From: Acholeplasmataceae bacterium
Lineage (GTDB): Bacteria; Bacillota_I; Bacilli_A; ML615J-28; CAG-313
Length of the DNA: 35,178 bases
NCBI GenBank assembly: GCA_012838545.1
Contig: DUPC01000003.1
Coordinates: 1-35,178 of the forward strand
Direction of reading: 5' to 3'
Position 1 is the stretch's first letter. Every line of letters starts with the position of its first letter. Both the position numbers and the translations under genes were made by a program. Positions 7,308 through 14,378 of this stretch are shown here, piece after piece. The notes beneath the pieces are model-generated. The model was not told the origin of the DNA and ran no database searches. It was given only the letters and a program-made list of their open reading frames with translations.

Positions 7308-8802
7308 ACTAAAGGATTTACGCAAACAAATTGATGAGTTGGATACGGAAATCATGGAAAAAATTGCTGCCCGCTTAAAGTTAATGCCCCAAATTTATCA
7401 AGCAAAAAGCCAATTGCAATTGCCTTTAACCGATGAAGCTAGGGAACAAGCGGTGCTTGCCAAAACCGAATTTTTTCCTTATCCTCAAGAAATATCCGCC
7501 ATTTACGCGGAAATCATTCGCCAATCCAAAGCTAGGCAATTCGCTACGGGATTAGTGGGAAAAAGCCTTTCCTATTCTTATTCTCCCTTAATTCACAAAG
7601 CTTTTGGCAATTCTAATTATCAATTATTTGAAACCGCGGATTTGGAGAATTTTCTCAAAACAAACGCTCATATTGGTTTAAATATTACCAACCCTTTTAA
7701 GGTACAAGCCAGCAAACTTGCTCACAATTTATCACCGATTGCACAAAAAACCCAAATAACCAATGTCCTTTCTTGGGAAAGCGGGCAACGCCAAGGCGAT
7801 AATGTTGATTATCAGGCTTTCTGGGAAATGTTGGATTATTTTCAAATTGACTGTTCCAACGAAAAGGTTTTGATTTTGGGCAATGGCGCAACCGCCCAAA
7901 CCGTTTTTTGGGCAGTAAAAGATCGAGGAGCAAAAACTGTTCAAAAATTGGGACGCACCCTGCACGAGGAAACCGACGATTATTTGGCAAACATTGCCAA
8001 TTACCAAGACTATACCATTATCGTCAATACTATACCTTACGGCGTTCATCCTCAGCTAGAATCAACTTATTTGGTTTCCTTTGATCAATTCACCAGTCCC
8101 AAAGCTTTTATCGACGTCAATTACAATCCGCACCGCAGTGCTTTTTTGCAAGAGGGAAGAAAACTTCAAAGAACCTTTCCCCAATTAAAACTAGCTTATG
8201 GTCTTTATATGTTAGTTTCTGGGGGAAGACTGACCGAAGAAATCTGGCAAAAGCAAAAGATTACCAGTCCCAAAACTATCGATGTCGTAAAAACGGTTTA
8301 TTTACAACATGTAAATATTGTTTTAATAGGATTACCTTACAGCGGAAAAACAATTTTAGGAAAAGCTTTAGCTTATACCTTGGGAAAAACCTTTTTCGAT
8401 TCCGATGAAATATTGGAATCCCGCAAGCAATCGATCCATGACCTGCCAAGCCTTGAAGAATTCCGAGCCCAGGAAAAAGCGGTAATTAAGGAACTTGCCA
8501 AGAAACAAAATTCGGTTATCGCAACCGGTGGGGGTGTCGTGGAAAACGAGGAAAACATGTTGTTGTTATCTCAAAACAGCATCATCATTTGGCTAAATTT
8601 ACCGTTCGAATGGCTAATCCCCCGCATCGACGAAACTAGACCGCTATCCCACACTATCGATAAACTTAAAGCATTAGCCCAAAATCGGGAAAGACTATAT
8701 AGAGAATTTGCGGATATCATTATCGATAATCCTCATAATATCTTACAAGAAACGGGAGAAAAACTAAATGAATATCTTAATCATCAATGGCCCGAATCTT
8801 AA
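7300..8802 (+). CDS. Trifunctional fusion: chorismate mutase / shikimate dehydrogenase / shikimate kinase
   Basis: A single 500-residue protein with three shikimate-pathway domains. Residues 1-85 are an AroQ-type chorismate mutase (LRKQIDELDTEI, the Arg of AARL, the Lys of YQAK, DEAREQ, and Ser76/Gln80 of RQSKARQ). Residues 86-320 are a shikimate dehydrogenase (SYSYSPLIHKAF; NITNPFK with catalytic Lys134; NVDYQAF with Asp170; nucleotide loop LGNGATAQ; NTIPYG; YGLYMLV). Residues 337-500 are a shikimate kinase (Walker A GLPYSGKT at 344-351, the DSD shikimate-binding pair at 367-369, the Arg of EFRAQE, ATGGG at 408-412, the lid Arg of RPLS at 447, RERLYREFAD). The start ATG at 7300 has GGAG seven bases upstream; upstream codons in this frame lie inside aroC. 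The dehydrogenase domain is diverged: the conserved Gln after MLV is Gly308. The gene overlaps aroC by 8 bases and the next gene by 35. Confidence 0.93.
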   Translation: MDKLKDLRKQIDELDTEIMEKIAARLKLMPQIYQAKSQLQLPLTDEAREQAVLAKTEFFPYPQEISAIYAEIIRQSKARQFATGLVGKSLSYSYSPLIHKAFGNSNYQLFETADLENFLKTNAHIGLNITNPFKVQASKLAHNLSPIAQKTQITNVLSWESGQRQGDNVDYQAFWEMLDYFQIDCSNEKVLILGNGATAQTVFWAVKDRGAKTVQKLGRTLHEETDDYLANIANYQDYTIIVNTIPYGVHPQLESTYLVSFDQFTSPKAFIDVNYNPHRSAFLQEGRKLQRTFPQLKLAYGLYMLVSGGRLTEEIWQKQKITSPKTIDVVKTVYLQHVNIVLIGLPYSGKTILGKALAYTLGKTFFDSDEILESRKQSIHDLPSLEEFRAQEKAVIKELAKKQNSVIATGGGVVENEENMLLLSQNSIIIWLNLPFEWLIPRIDETRPLSHTIDKLKALAQNRERLYREFADIIIDNPHNILQETGEKLNEYLNHQWPES

Positions 8803-9202
8803 TTTGATTGGAAAACGCGAACCAGAAATTTACGGTTCCGAAACCTATTCGGAGTTACTTCATTTTATTGATCAATTAAGTAAAGAATGGGGCTTTACCT
8901 ATAAAATTGTGCAAACAAATCATGAGGGAGCTATTATCGACTTCTTGCACGAAGCCATCAACCAATACCAAGGCATTGTAATCAACCCTGGTGCTTATAC
9001 CCATTATTCCTATGCCATTTACGATGCCATTAAAGCCATCAACATCCCAACTGTAGAAGTCCATTTATCGGATATTTCCCGGCGGGAACCTTTTCGCGCA
9101 ACTTCGGTGATTGCTCCTGCGTGTGTTGCCCAATTTTACGGCGAACATTTTAAAAGCTATTATCGGGCAATCCAATATTTACTCGAGGTGACTAATGTAT
9201 AA
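8768..9202 (+). CDS. aroQ: 3-dehydroquinate dehydratase, type II
   Basis: A 144-residue dodecameric-type dehydroquinase converting 3-dehydroquinate to 3-dehydroshikimate. The N-terminus NILIINGPNLNLIGKREPE-x-YG holds the catalytic Tyr; QTNHEGAIIDFLHEA, INPGAYTHYSYAIYDAI, the VHLSDISRREPFRATSV block with the active-site His, and APACVAQFYG complete the family pattern. Length is normal. The start lies 35 bases inside the preceding fusion gene, with a GGGAG site at about 8755, and the end overlaps the DAHP synthase gene by 8 bases. The symbol aroQ here means the dehydroquinase, not the chorismate mutase of the same name. Confidence 0.96.
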   Translation: MNILIINGPNLNLIGKREPEIYGSETYSELLHFIDQLSKEWGFTYKIVQTNHEGAIIDFLHEAINQYQGIVINPGAYTHYSYAIYDAIKAINIPTVEVHLSDISRREPFRATSVIAPACVAQFYGEHFKSYYRAIQYLLEVTNV

Positions 9203-10001
9203 CTATCAATTGGTTTATCAGGTTAAACCAAAAAAACTATCAGAAATGGGATTTGATTCCCAATCTTTTGTCCTCATCGCCGGTCCCTGCGCGGTTGAAA
9301 ATGAAGAAGACATGAAATTATACGCTCGTTTTCTTTTAGAACACCAAATCAAGTATATGCGTGCAGGCGCGTTCAAGCCCCGTACCTCACCTCATACCTT
9401 TCAAGGTTTGGGATACGAAGCTTTGGAAATTCTGAAACGGGTAAAAGCGGAAACCGGAATAAAAATCGTCACGGAAATAACCGATTACCACGATTTTCCG
9501 AAATATCGGGAATTTGTTGATATTCTGCAAATCGGTGCCCGGAACATGCAAAACTTTCCGTTATTGAAAGCCGTTGGTAAAACCGACCATCCGGTCATCC
9601 TAAAACGCGGCTTCGGCAATACCGTGGAAGAATGGCTGGGGGCAGCGGAACATATTTTGATGGAAGGAAATCCTAATGTCATTCTTTGTGAACGGGGTAT
9701 CAGAACGTTTGAGACTTCCACACGCAATACCCTCGACTTAAGCAGCGTTGCTTTATTGAAACAATTAACCAAATTGCCTGTCATTGTCGATCCTTCCCAT
9801 GCTACCGGACGTAACGATTTAATCATACCTTTATCGCTGGCCAGTGCAGCCTGCGGGGCAGACGGAATTATCGTCGAAATTCATACCTATCCGGAAAGGG
9901 CAAAAAGCGACGCGATTCAAGCCTTGACTTTGGAAGATGCGAGCCATTTGCTTCAAAAAATCGATACTATCCTTCCGGCAATTCAAAAGATTAGAAAATA
10001 A
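9195..10001 (+). CDS. aroF: 3-deoxy-7-phosphoheptulonate (DAHP) synthase, minimal type I-beta
   Basis: A 268-residue first-step enzyme joining PEP and erythrose 4-phosphate. It belongs to the KDO8PS-like (type I-beta) group: IAGPCAVENEED with the metal-ligand Cys, RAGAFKPRTSPHTFQGLG, ILKRGFGNTVEEW, CERGIRTFE, RNTLDL, and the ligand His in DPSHATGR. It has only the catalytic barrel plus a short N-terminal piece. There is no N-terminal ferredoxin-like domain as in Thermotoga and no fused chorismate mutase as in Bacillus subtilis, the parts that carry feedback inhibition in those enzymes. The symbol follows common usage for this group. The last gene of the operon, it overlaps aroQ by 8 bases and is followed by a strong terminator. 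Confidence 0.94.
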   Translation: MYNYQLVYQVKPKKLSEMGFDSQSFVLIAGPCAVENEEDMKLYARFLLEHQIKYMRAGAFKPRTSPHTFQGLGYEALEILKRVKAETGIKIVTEITDYHDFPKYREFVDILQIGARNMQNFPLLKAVGKTDHPVILKRGFGNTVEEWLGAAEHILMEGNPNVILCERGIRTFETSTRNTLDLSSVALLKQLTKLPVIVDPSHATGRNDLIIPLSLASAACGADGIIVEIHTYPERAKSDAIQALTLEDASHLLQKIDTILPAIQKIRK

Positions 10002-10065
10002 AGGGTTCTTGAAATAAGTTTGGGGTTTTATGATGTTAAAACCACAATACTATCCACAAAACCAC

Positions 10066-10103
10066 AAAAGCTCCTAATCACAATCGGGTTAGGAGCTTTT
10101 TTT
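10066..10103 (+). terminator. Terminator of the shikimate operon
   Basis: A 12-base arm AAAAGCTCCTAA (10066-10077) pairs with TTAGGAGCTTTT (10089-10100) across an 11-base loop and runs into further T residues to 10103. It lies about 65 bases after the DAHP synthase stop. Confidence 0.9.
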
Positions 10104-10219
10104 GCGTATCTCATTTTTACTTTTTCTCAAAATAATTCCCAGTTTTTATATCCAAATCTAACTCGTTTAATTACTTTAACATTGAAAGTTGTTCTTACCT
10201 TCAATAAAGGAATTTGTCA
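10085..10219 (-). pseudogene. Decayed C-terminal fragment of an ISL3-family transposase
   Basis: On the minus strand, reading through the TGA at 10219-10217, the frame gives KVRTTFNVKVIKRVRFGYKNW followed by ELF, a second TGA at 10129-10127, then EKVKMRYAKKAPNP. The block V-K-V-I-K-R-x-x-F-G-Y-x-N matches the C-terminus of ISL3-type DDE transposases as I know it (I-K-V-I-K-R-x-x-F-G-Y/F-R-N). The catalytic DDE region is absent and two stops interrupt the frame, so this is a short remnant. It lies in a 330-base stretch with no intact gene. The identification rests on one remembered motif. Confidence 0.5.
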
Positions 10220-10300
10220 ACCTTCTTTTTGTAATAGGATTAAAATAAAGGAATTACTTATTTCCTTCTCCAAGAGCGATATGTTAATGTCTGTTCGCAT
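10217..10300 (-). CDS. Possible small ORF (27 codons) behind an operator-bearing promoter
   Basis: A 27-codon reading frame, MRTDINISLLEKEISNSFIL then ILLQKEG, starts at an ATG with a very good GGAGG site seven bases upstream and follows the promoter at 10328-10357. I do not recognise it. It could be a genuine small peptide, the cut-off N-terminus of a lost regulator gene, or part of the insertion-sequence debris that continues in the same frame beyond its TGA. The strong ribosome site and promoter are the only arguments for expression. Confidence 0.35.
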   Translation of the reverse strand: MRTDINISLLEKEISNSFILILLQKEG

Positions 10301-10327
10301 AATTAAACCTCCGTAATATCGAGTTGA

Positions 10328-10393
10328 ATTATATCACGTATAAAAAAATATGTACAATTTTGTACATTTTCAAACCGCCAAAATTGTACATAT
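10328..10393 (-). promoter_or_regulatory. Promoter overlapped by palindromic operator-like repeats
   Basis: On the minus strand, TTGTAC (10357-10352), an 18-base spacer and TATAAT (10333-10328) form a plausible promoter. The -35 box lies within a palindrome with TGTACA half-sites (TGTACAATTTTGTACA, 10351-10366). A larger perfect 15-bp inverted repeat has arms at 10348-10362 and 10379-10393 (ATATGTACAATTTTG and its complement). Such geometry is typical of a repressor operator. The cognate regulator is not identifiable from this window. Confidence 0.6.
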
Positions 10394-10436
10394 TCATTTT
10401 AACATTTACAAAAGCAAGCCGGTTAAATTTGTTTGA

Positions 10437-11657
10437 CTAACTGACTTTGCTTTTTTCTTCATGATAATTTAAATAAGCTGCTTCGGTATAAATCGACCAT
10501 TTCACAGTTTGAAGGCGATTTTCAATCGGTAAAAAGTAATAAAACTGATTATCATGGTAAATTTCAAAATCTTCATTGCAACCAAATAAAAGGGTTGGCA
10601 TAATAGAAATCGGGAAAAATATGTCTACTTCTTGACCGTTTTGCGTTCCCCGATACCTTAGGCCTTCGCTATTTAAGAAACATTTACCCTTTCCGACTTC
10701 CAAAAGTTCGGTTTTCTTGCCATTGGAAAGCGGATTTTTGAGGATAACTTCGGTTTCCAACATTTTTCCTTGTTCAATATCCCTCAATGCAACTTGTTTT
10801 TGATAATTAAACCAATCCAAGATAGTAGTGAAAATAACCGGCTGTTTGTCGCTTTCAAACCGATAACGCCGATTCAAGGTAACCGAATACCCACAATGCG
10901 CACAGGTAAATTGGTGTTTATGGGGTTTAAGGGTAAATTCGCTTTGGCAGTTTGGGCATAAATAGAGGATATTCTCCAATCCACTAGCCAAACTTTTTCC
11001 CTTATACCCAATTTCCGGACGCTTTTCAAGCCATAAATAATCGTTATATTCCAAGGATTGATCGATTATTTGACGAATCTCTTCGGCTGATAAAGCAACA
11101 ACTTCTTCTTTGGATAGCAAAACCGAAGCGGTTACTTCGATTCTTCCTCTTCGCCGCGAAGTTATCCATTTTCCCCCAGTCATAAAGGCACCGTTGATTT
11201 TTACCAAAACAAGCGGAACTTCCATTTTTTTGACCAATTTATGAATGCCGTCCGGCATAATACCTTTAGTTCCGTCGGAACTCAATCTTCCTTCCGGCAT
11301 TAACAATACCGATCCGCCTTGCCTAATGACACCAATTATTCCTTTAATGGTGGAACTGTCGGGATTATACAGGTTTTTGGGAATTACCCGAAATCTTTTT
11401 ATGAGGGCATTAATTTTCGGAATAAAAGTATAATATCTTGCCACAACCACATTGAGTCTTAATGGGTACATCGCAGCTATACTATAGATAAAATCCGGCC
11501 TTGACGGATGATTGGCAATTACAATCATCGGTCCTTTAATTTTGCGAACCGTTTTCCGGTTAATCCGTACGCGGTTTTTTATTTTAAAAAACGGGTAAAT
11601 CAGCCAAAATGTTAAATGATAGAGAAAACGATTTGGCCTTTTATTTGGCTTTGCCAT
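10437..11657 (-). CDS. PlsC-like acyltransferase with C-terminal zinc ribbon
   Basis: A 406-residue protein. Residues about 10-200 are a lysophosphatidic-acid-type acyltransferase with the catalytic NHPSRPD (His50, Asp55) and the PEGR motif at 121-124, which would transfer an acyl chain to a glycerolipid at the inner membrane face. A hydrophobic N-terminal patch (11-25) fits membrane association. Residues 234-255 hold a zinc ribbon, CPNC then 14 residues and CAHC. The remaining 150 residues are soluble-looking and match nothing I know. PlsC enzymes normally end near 200-250 residues, so the second half is an extra module. It has its own promoter (11689-11717) and a GAGGTG site before the ATG. 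Substrate unknown. Confidence 0.8.
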   Translation of the reverse strand: MAKPNKRPNRFLYHLTFWLIYPFFKIKNRVRINRKTVRKIKGPMIVIANHPSRPDFIYSIAAMYPLRLNVVVARYYTFIPKINALIKRFRVIPKNLYNPDSSTIKGIIGVIRQGGSVLLMPEGRLSSDGTKGIMPDGIHKLVKKMEVPLVLVKINGAFMTGGKWITSRRRGRIEVTASVLLSKEEVVALSAEEIRQIIDQSLEYNDYLWLEKRPEIGYKGKSLASGLENILYLCPNCQSEFTLKPHKHQFTCAHCGYSVTLNRRYRFESDKQPVIFTTILDWFNYQKQVALRDIEQGKMLETEVILKNPLSNGKKTELLEVGKGKCFLNSEGLRYRGTQNGQEVDIFFPISIMPTLLFGCNEDFEIYHDNQFYYFLPIENRLQTVKWSIYTEAAYLNYHEEKSKVS

Positions 11658-11688
11658 AATATCACCTCGTCCTAATACTAGTCAAAAT

Positions 11689-11717
11689 ATTATACCATTT
11701 TACCGGTTTTTTGTCTA
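11689..11717 (-). promoter_or_regulatory. Promoter of the PlsC-like gene
   Basis: Minus-strand TAGACA (11717-11712), 17 bases, TATAAT (11694-11689), with TGG directly before the -10 (extended -10). The start codon at 11657 follows after about 30 bases. Confidence 0.65.
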
Positions 11718-11754
11718 CTTGGACGAGTAAAATTACCACCCTAAAAACACATTT

Positions 11755-12288
11755 TTATTGAATAAACAGCTCCTTCTGGCAACCATTGGGATCATAATAA
11801 ATGAAGGAAAGAAGGATTGCGGTGTCGTAATCGCCTACTAAAGCTTCAGTTAATTCAAAAGTATATTGGATTTGCATTCCTTCCAGGTATTTTACGTCTA
11901 CCTTCACAATAGCTTTTTTCGTTTCCTCATGGTAAACCGTTGACATCTTATAATCGCTCTGATAACGCCAATTTAATCCTCGCAAAACTACTCCTGTAAA
12001 ATAGACAAAATCAGTCACTTGGAAATCATTTTCCAAATTTTCGCTTTCATCCACAAACTTGGTTTTTAGGGGATAGGAGTAGCCGGGTTGATAGGCACCT
12101 TCTAAGATGTATTCCACAAACAGTTGCCTAATTTGATAGGCAATTTGATCGCACTCGGCTTGTTGTTTTTTCTTCAAATAATATTGAAAATGAGGAACCG
12201 TTATGGTTGCCAAAAGCGATAAAAGCGATACCACAATCACCAGTTCAATTAACGAAAATCCCTTAGTCTTTTCCTGGCGTAAAATCAT
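11755..12288 (-). CDS. Type IV prepilin-like (pseudopilin) protein, ComGD-like position
   Basis: About 177 residues. A class III signal, short leader then KG^FSLIELVIVVSLLSLLATI, shows the Gly-Phe prepilin-peptidase site, Glu at mature position 5, and a hydrophobic helix. The rest is a soluble globular domain with no motif I can name. A longer frame could start at a TTG at 12306, but the ATG at 12288 gives a normal basic leader (ILRQEKTKG); no strong ribosome site decides this. It overlaps the ComGC-like gene and is the last gene of the pilus operon. Confidence 0.8.
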   Translation of the reverse strand: MILRQEKTKGFSLIELVIVVSLLSLLATITVPHFQYYLKKKQQAECDQIAYQIRQLFVEYILEGAYQPGYSYPLKTKFVDESENLENDFQVTDFVYFTGVVLRGLNWRYQSDYKMSTVYHEETKKAIVKVDVKYLEGMQIQYTFELTEALVGDYDTAILLSFIYYDPNGCQKELFIQ

Positions 12289-12679
12289 CACGGAAAGTCC
12301 GAGCAATAAAGTCGTAATAAGCCGTGCGTTCGTTATGGGTATAAGCTAAAATGGTTCCTTCATGAATTTCCAATTCCCCCGGAAGTATTCCTTCAGTTTC
12401 TAATTCGTAGATTTGCCGGAAATCTTCTGCTTTGGAAAGATCGTGATAAGAAGTTACCGGAACATCAAAACCTTCGCCGATATAAGCATTGCCGGAGGCG
12501 ATTGCAGTATCGATAACATGAATAATTTGATTTAGTTCATGTTTTATCACAGCTTCTTCGCTTCTTTTAACATAATCGCCGTATTGCACTACCATCATGG
12601 AGGCTAAAATTCCCATAATCGTAACAGCAATCAACATTTCAATCATCGTAAAACCTTTTTTTGATTTGAGTAATTTCAT
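12263..12679 (-). CDS. Major-pilin-like prepilin (ComGC-like)
   Basis: 138 residues with the leader MKLLKSKKG^FTMIEMLIAV, so a Gly-Phe cleavage site, Glu5 and a long hydrophobic N-terminal helix. It lies directly behind the ATPase gene (21-base gap) and has the cleanest pilin signal of the cluster, so it is the best candidate for the main subunit. ComGC proteins of Bacillus are shorter (about 100 residues) with a disulfide; no Cys is present here. The mature C-terminal part is acidic and short. Confidence 0.83.
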   Translation of the reverse strand: MKLLKSKKGFTMIEMLIAVTIMGILASMMVVQYGDYVKRSEEAVIKHELNQIIHVIDTAIASGNAYIGEGFDVPVTSYHDLSKAEDFRQIYELETEGILPGELEIHEGTILAYTHNERTAYYDFIARTFRDDFTPGKD

Positions 12680-12700
12680 ATTTTTCTCATCCCTTTCTTT

Positions 12701-14368
12701 TTAGATTATTCCAAGTCGGATTAGTTCTTGGAGGGTGGTTTGACCTTTCAATAAAAGGTTTATACAACCCTCCCGTAAAGTAAGCATGCCATTTTGGATA
12801 GCAAGCGAATTTATCGTTTCAATTGATGCTTGGCTATTAATTAGCCTTCTGATTTTTTCATCAATCAACATAATTTCCATAACCGCCACTCTGCCCTCAT
12901 AACCCGTCATTTGACATTTGATGCAACCGACTGCCCGATATAACTGATTTATTTCTTTTCCAATTTTTTGCTTTTCCCAAGCAGTTGGTTGAAATGAGGC
13001 TTTACAGTGAGGGCAGAGTTTGCGAATTAATCTTTGCGATACCACACCTATTAAAGCTTCCGCAGTCAAATATGATTCTATTCCCATATCCAATAAACGG
13101 GTGATGGCATTACAGGCATGATTGGTGTGCAAAGTTGCGAGAATCAAATGACCGGTAATAGCGGCGCGCGTAGCCATTTGAGCGGTTTCTTCGTCCCGGA
13201 TTTCCCCTATCATTATGATGTCAGGGTCCTGCCGTAAGATACTGCGCAATGCCTTGGCAAATGTAACCTCTATTCCGGGATTTACTTGCAATTGATTAAT
13301 GCCTTCAAGTCGGTATTCAATGGGATCTTCGACCGTTACGATATTACAATCACTTTTGTTTAATTCTTGGATGAAGGAATAAAGCGTTGTGGTCTTCCCA
13401 CAGCCGGTAGGTCCGGTAACCAAAATCATACCATATGGTGCAGAAAGCAGTTTTTCGATTAAAATTTGGTCTTTTTCGTTTATTCCGATATCGCGAAATT
13501 TAAGCCCCAAACGCCGGTGATCCAATATCCGAATAACAATCTTTTCCCCTTCGGAGATCGGCAATGTCGATACCCGGCAATCATATTCCTGATTGTTCTC
13601 CAAATATTTCATCCGTCCATCCTGAGGAATTCGCCTTTTCGTAATATCAATATTTGATGCTATCTTAATTCTTGTTAAAAGTGATGAGTATATTTTATGG
13701 TTAAGGTTGGCTTTTTTTACTAAAATGCCGTCAATCCTCATCCGAACACGAACATTTCGCTCCATGGGTTCAAAGTGGATATCGCTGGCACCAATGGAAA
13801 TCGCTTCTTTGATAATGGCATCGACAAGTTGAACAATAGGTGCTGTGTCTATTTCTTGGTTTTCTTCATCGTTTTCTCTATCTATAATAGGCGTATCCTG
13901 TTCCATATTATTAAGTAACAAAAGCGTTTCGCGATGAGAAAAAAGCATTTGACAAATCCCTTCCCATACTTTTTTAGTCATTAAAACCGGTTGATATGGT
14001 TTATCCAATAGGCAAATCAGTTTTTGATGAATAAAGAGATAAAACCAATCGGTTATGGCTATCCAATATTTACCGTTGCAAAAACAAAGAGGTAAAATTT
14101 GGTTTTTGATGATAAAATCCATGGAAAACTTTTTAAGCAATGTCGCATCAAGAATATGTTTTGTTTCATCATAAATCGGAATGTTCCAAATTGAAGCTAT
14201 GATTTTTAATAGATCTTCTTCGGAAATCAGTTGTTGATTTAACAATTCATAATCAAACCGGGAAGGTTTGGCTTCCTTTGGTAATTGTTCTAAAAATTGC
14301 TTGGCCTTTTTTCGCAGCATTGGGGAATAACTGATTAATCGGTTTGCCAATACATGGTTAAAAGTCAT
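12701..14368 (-). CDS. Pilus assembly ATPase, PilB/GspE type (ComGA role)
   Basis: A 555-residue hexameric secretion ATPase that powers pilin polymerisation from the cytosolic side. Residues about 35-140 look like a GspE/MshE N-terminal domain. The catalytic core shows GASDIHFEP, the Walker A GPTGCGKTTT at 319-328, the Asp box in TVEDPIEYRLEG, the Walker B region RQDPDIIMIGEIRDEETA (380-396), the His box LATLHTNHACNA, and a CxxC...CxxC zinc element (452, 455, 482, 485). Bacillus ComGA is about 350 residues and lacks the N-terminal domain, so this is closer to PilB. The ATG at 14368 has AAGGAAG five bases upstream. It sits 10 bases downstream of the platform-protein gene. Confidence 0.93.
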   Translation of the reverse strand: MTFNHVLANRLISYSPMLRKKAKQFLEQLPKEAKPSRFDYELLNQQLISEEDLLKIIASIWNIPIYDETKHILDATLLKKFSMDFIIKNQILPLCFCNGKYWIAITDWFYLFIHQKLICLLDKPYQPVLMTKKVWEGICQMLFSHRETLLLLNNMEQDTPIIDRENDEENQEIDTAPIVQLVDAIIKEAISIGASDIHFEPMERNVRVRMRIDGILVKKANLNHKIYSSLLTRIKIASNIDITKRRIPQDGRMKYLENNQEYDCRVSTLPISEGEKIVIRILDHRRLGLKFRDIGINEKDQILIEKLLSAPYGMILVTGPTGCGKTTTLYSFIQELNKSDCNIVTVEDPIEYRLEGINQLQVNPGIEVTFAKALRSILRQDPDIIMIGEIRDEETAQMATRAAITGHLILATLHTNHACNAITRLLDMGIESYLTAEALIGVVSQRLIRKLCPHCKASFQPTAWEKQKIGKEINQLYRAVGCIKCQMTGYEGRVAVMEIMLIDEKIRRLINSQASIETINSLAIQNGMLTLREGCINLLLKGQTTLQELIRLGII

Positions 14369-14378
14369 TTTTGCTTCC

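Noticed and set aside
10020-10316. A 98-codon plus-strand frame after the DAHP synthase gene
   Set aside because: It begins in the operon terminator region, has no ribosome site, and lies opposite the transposase remnant and small-ORF region; composition is that of noise.
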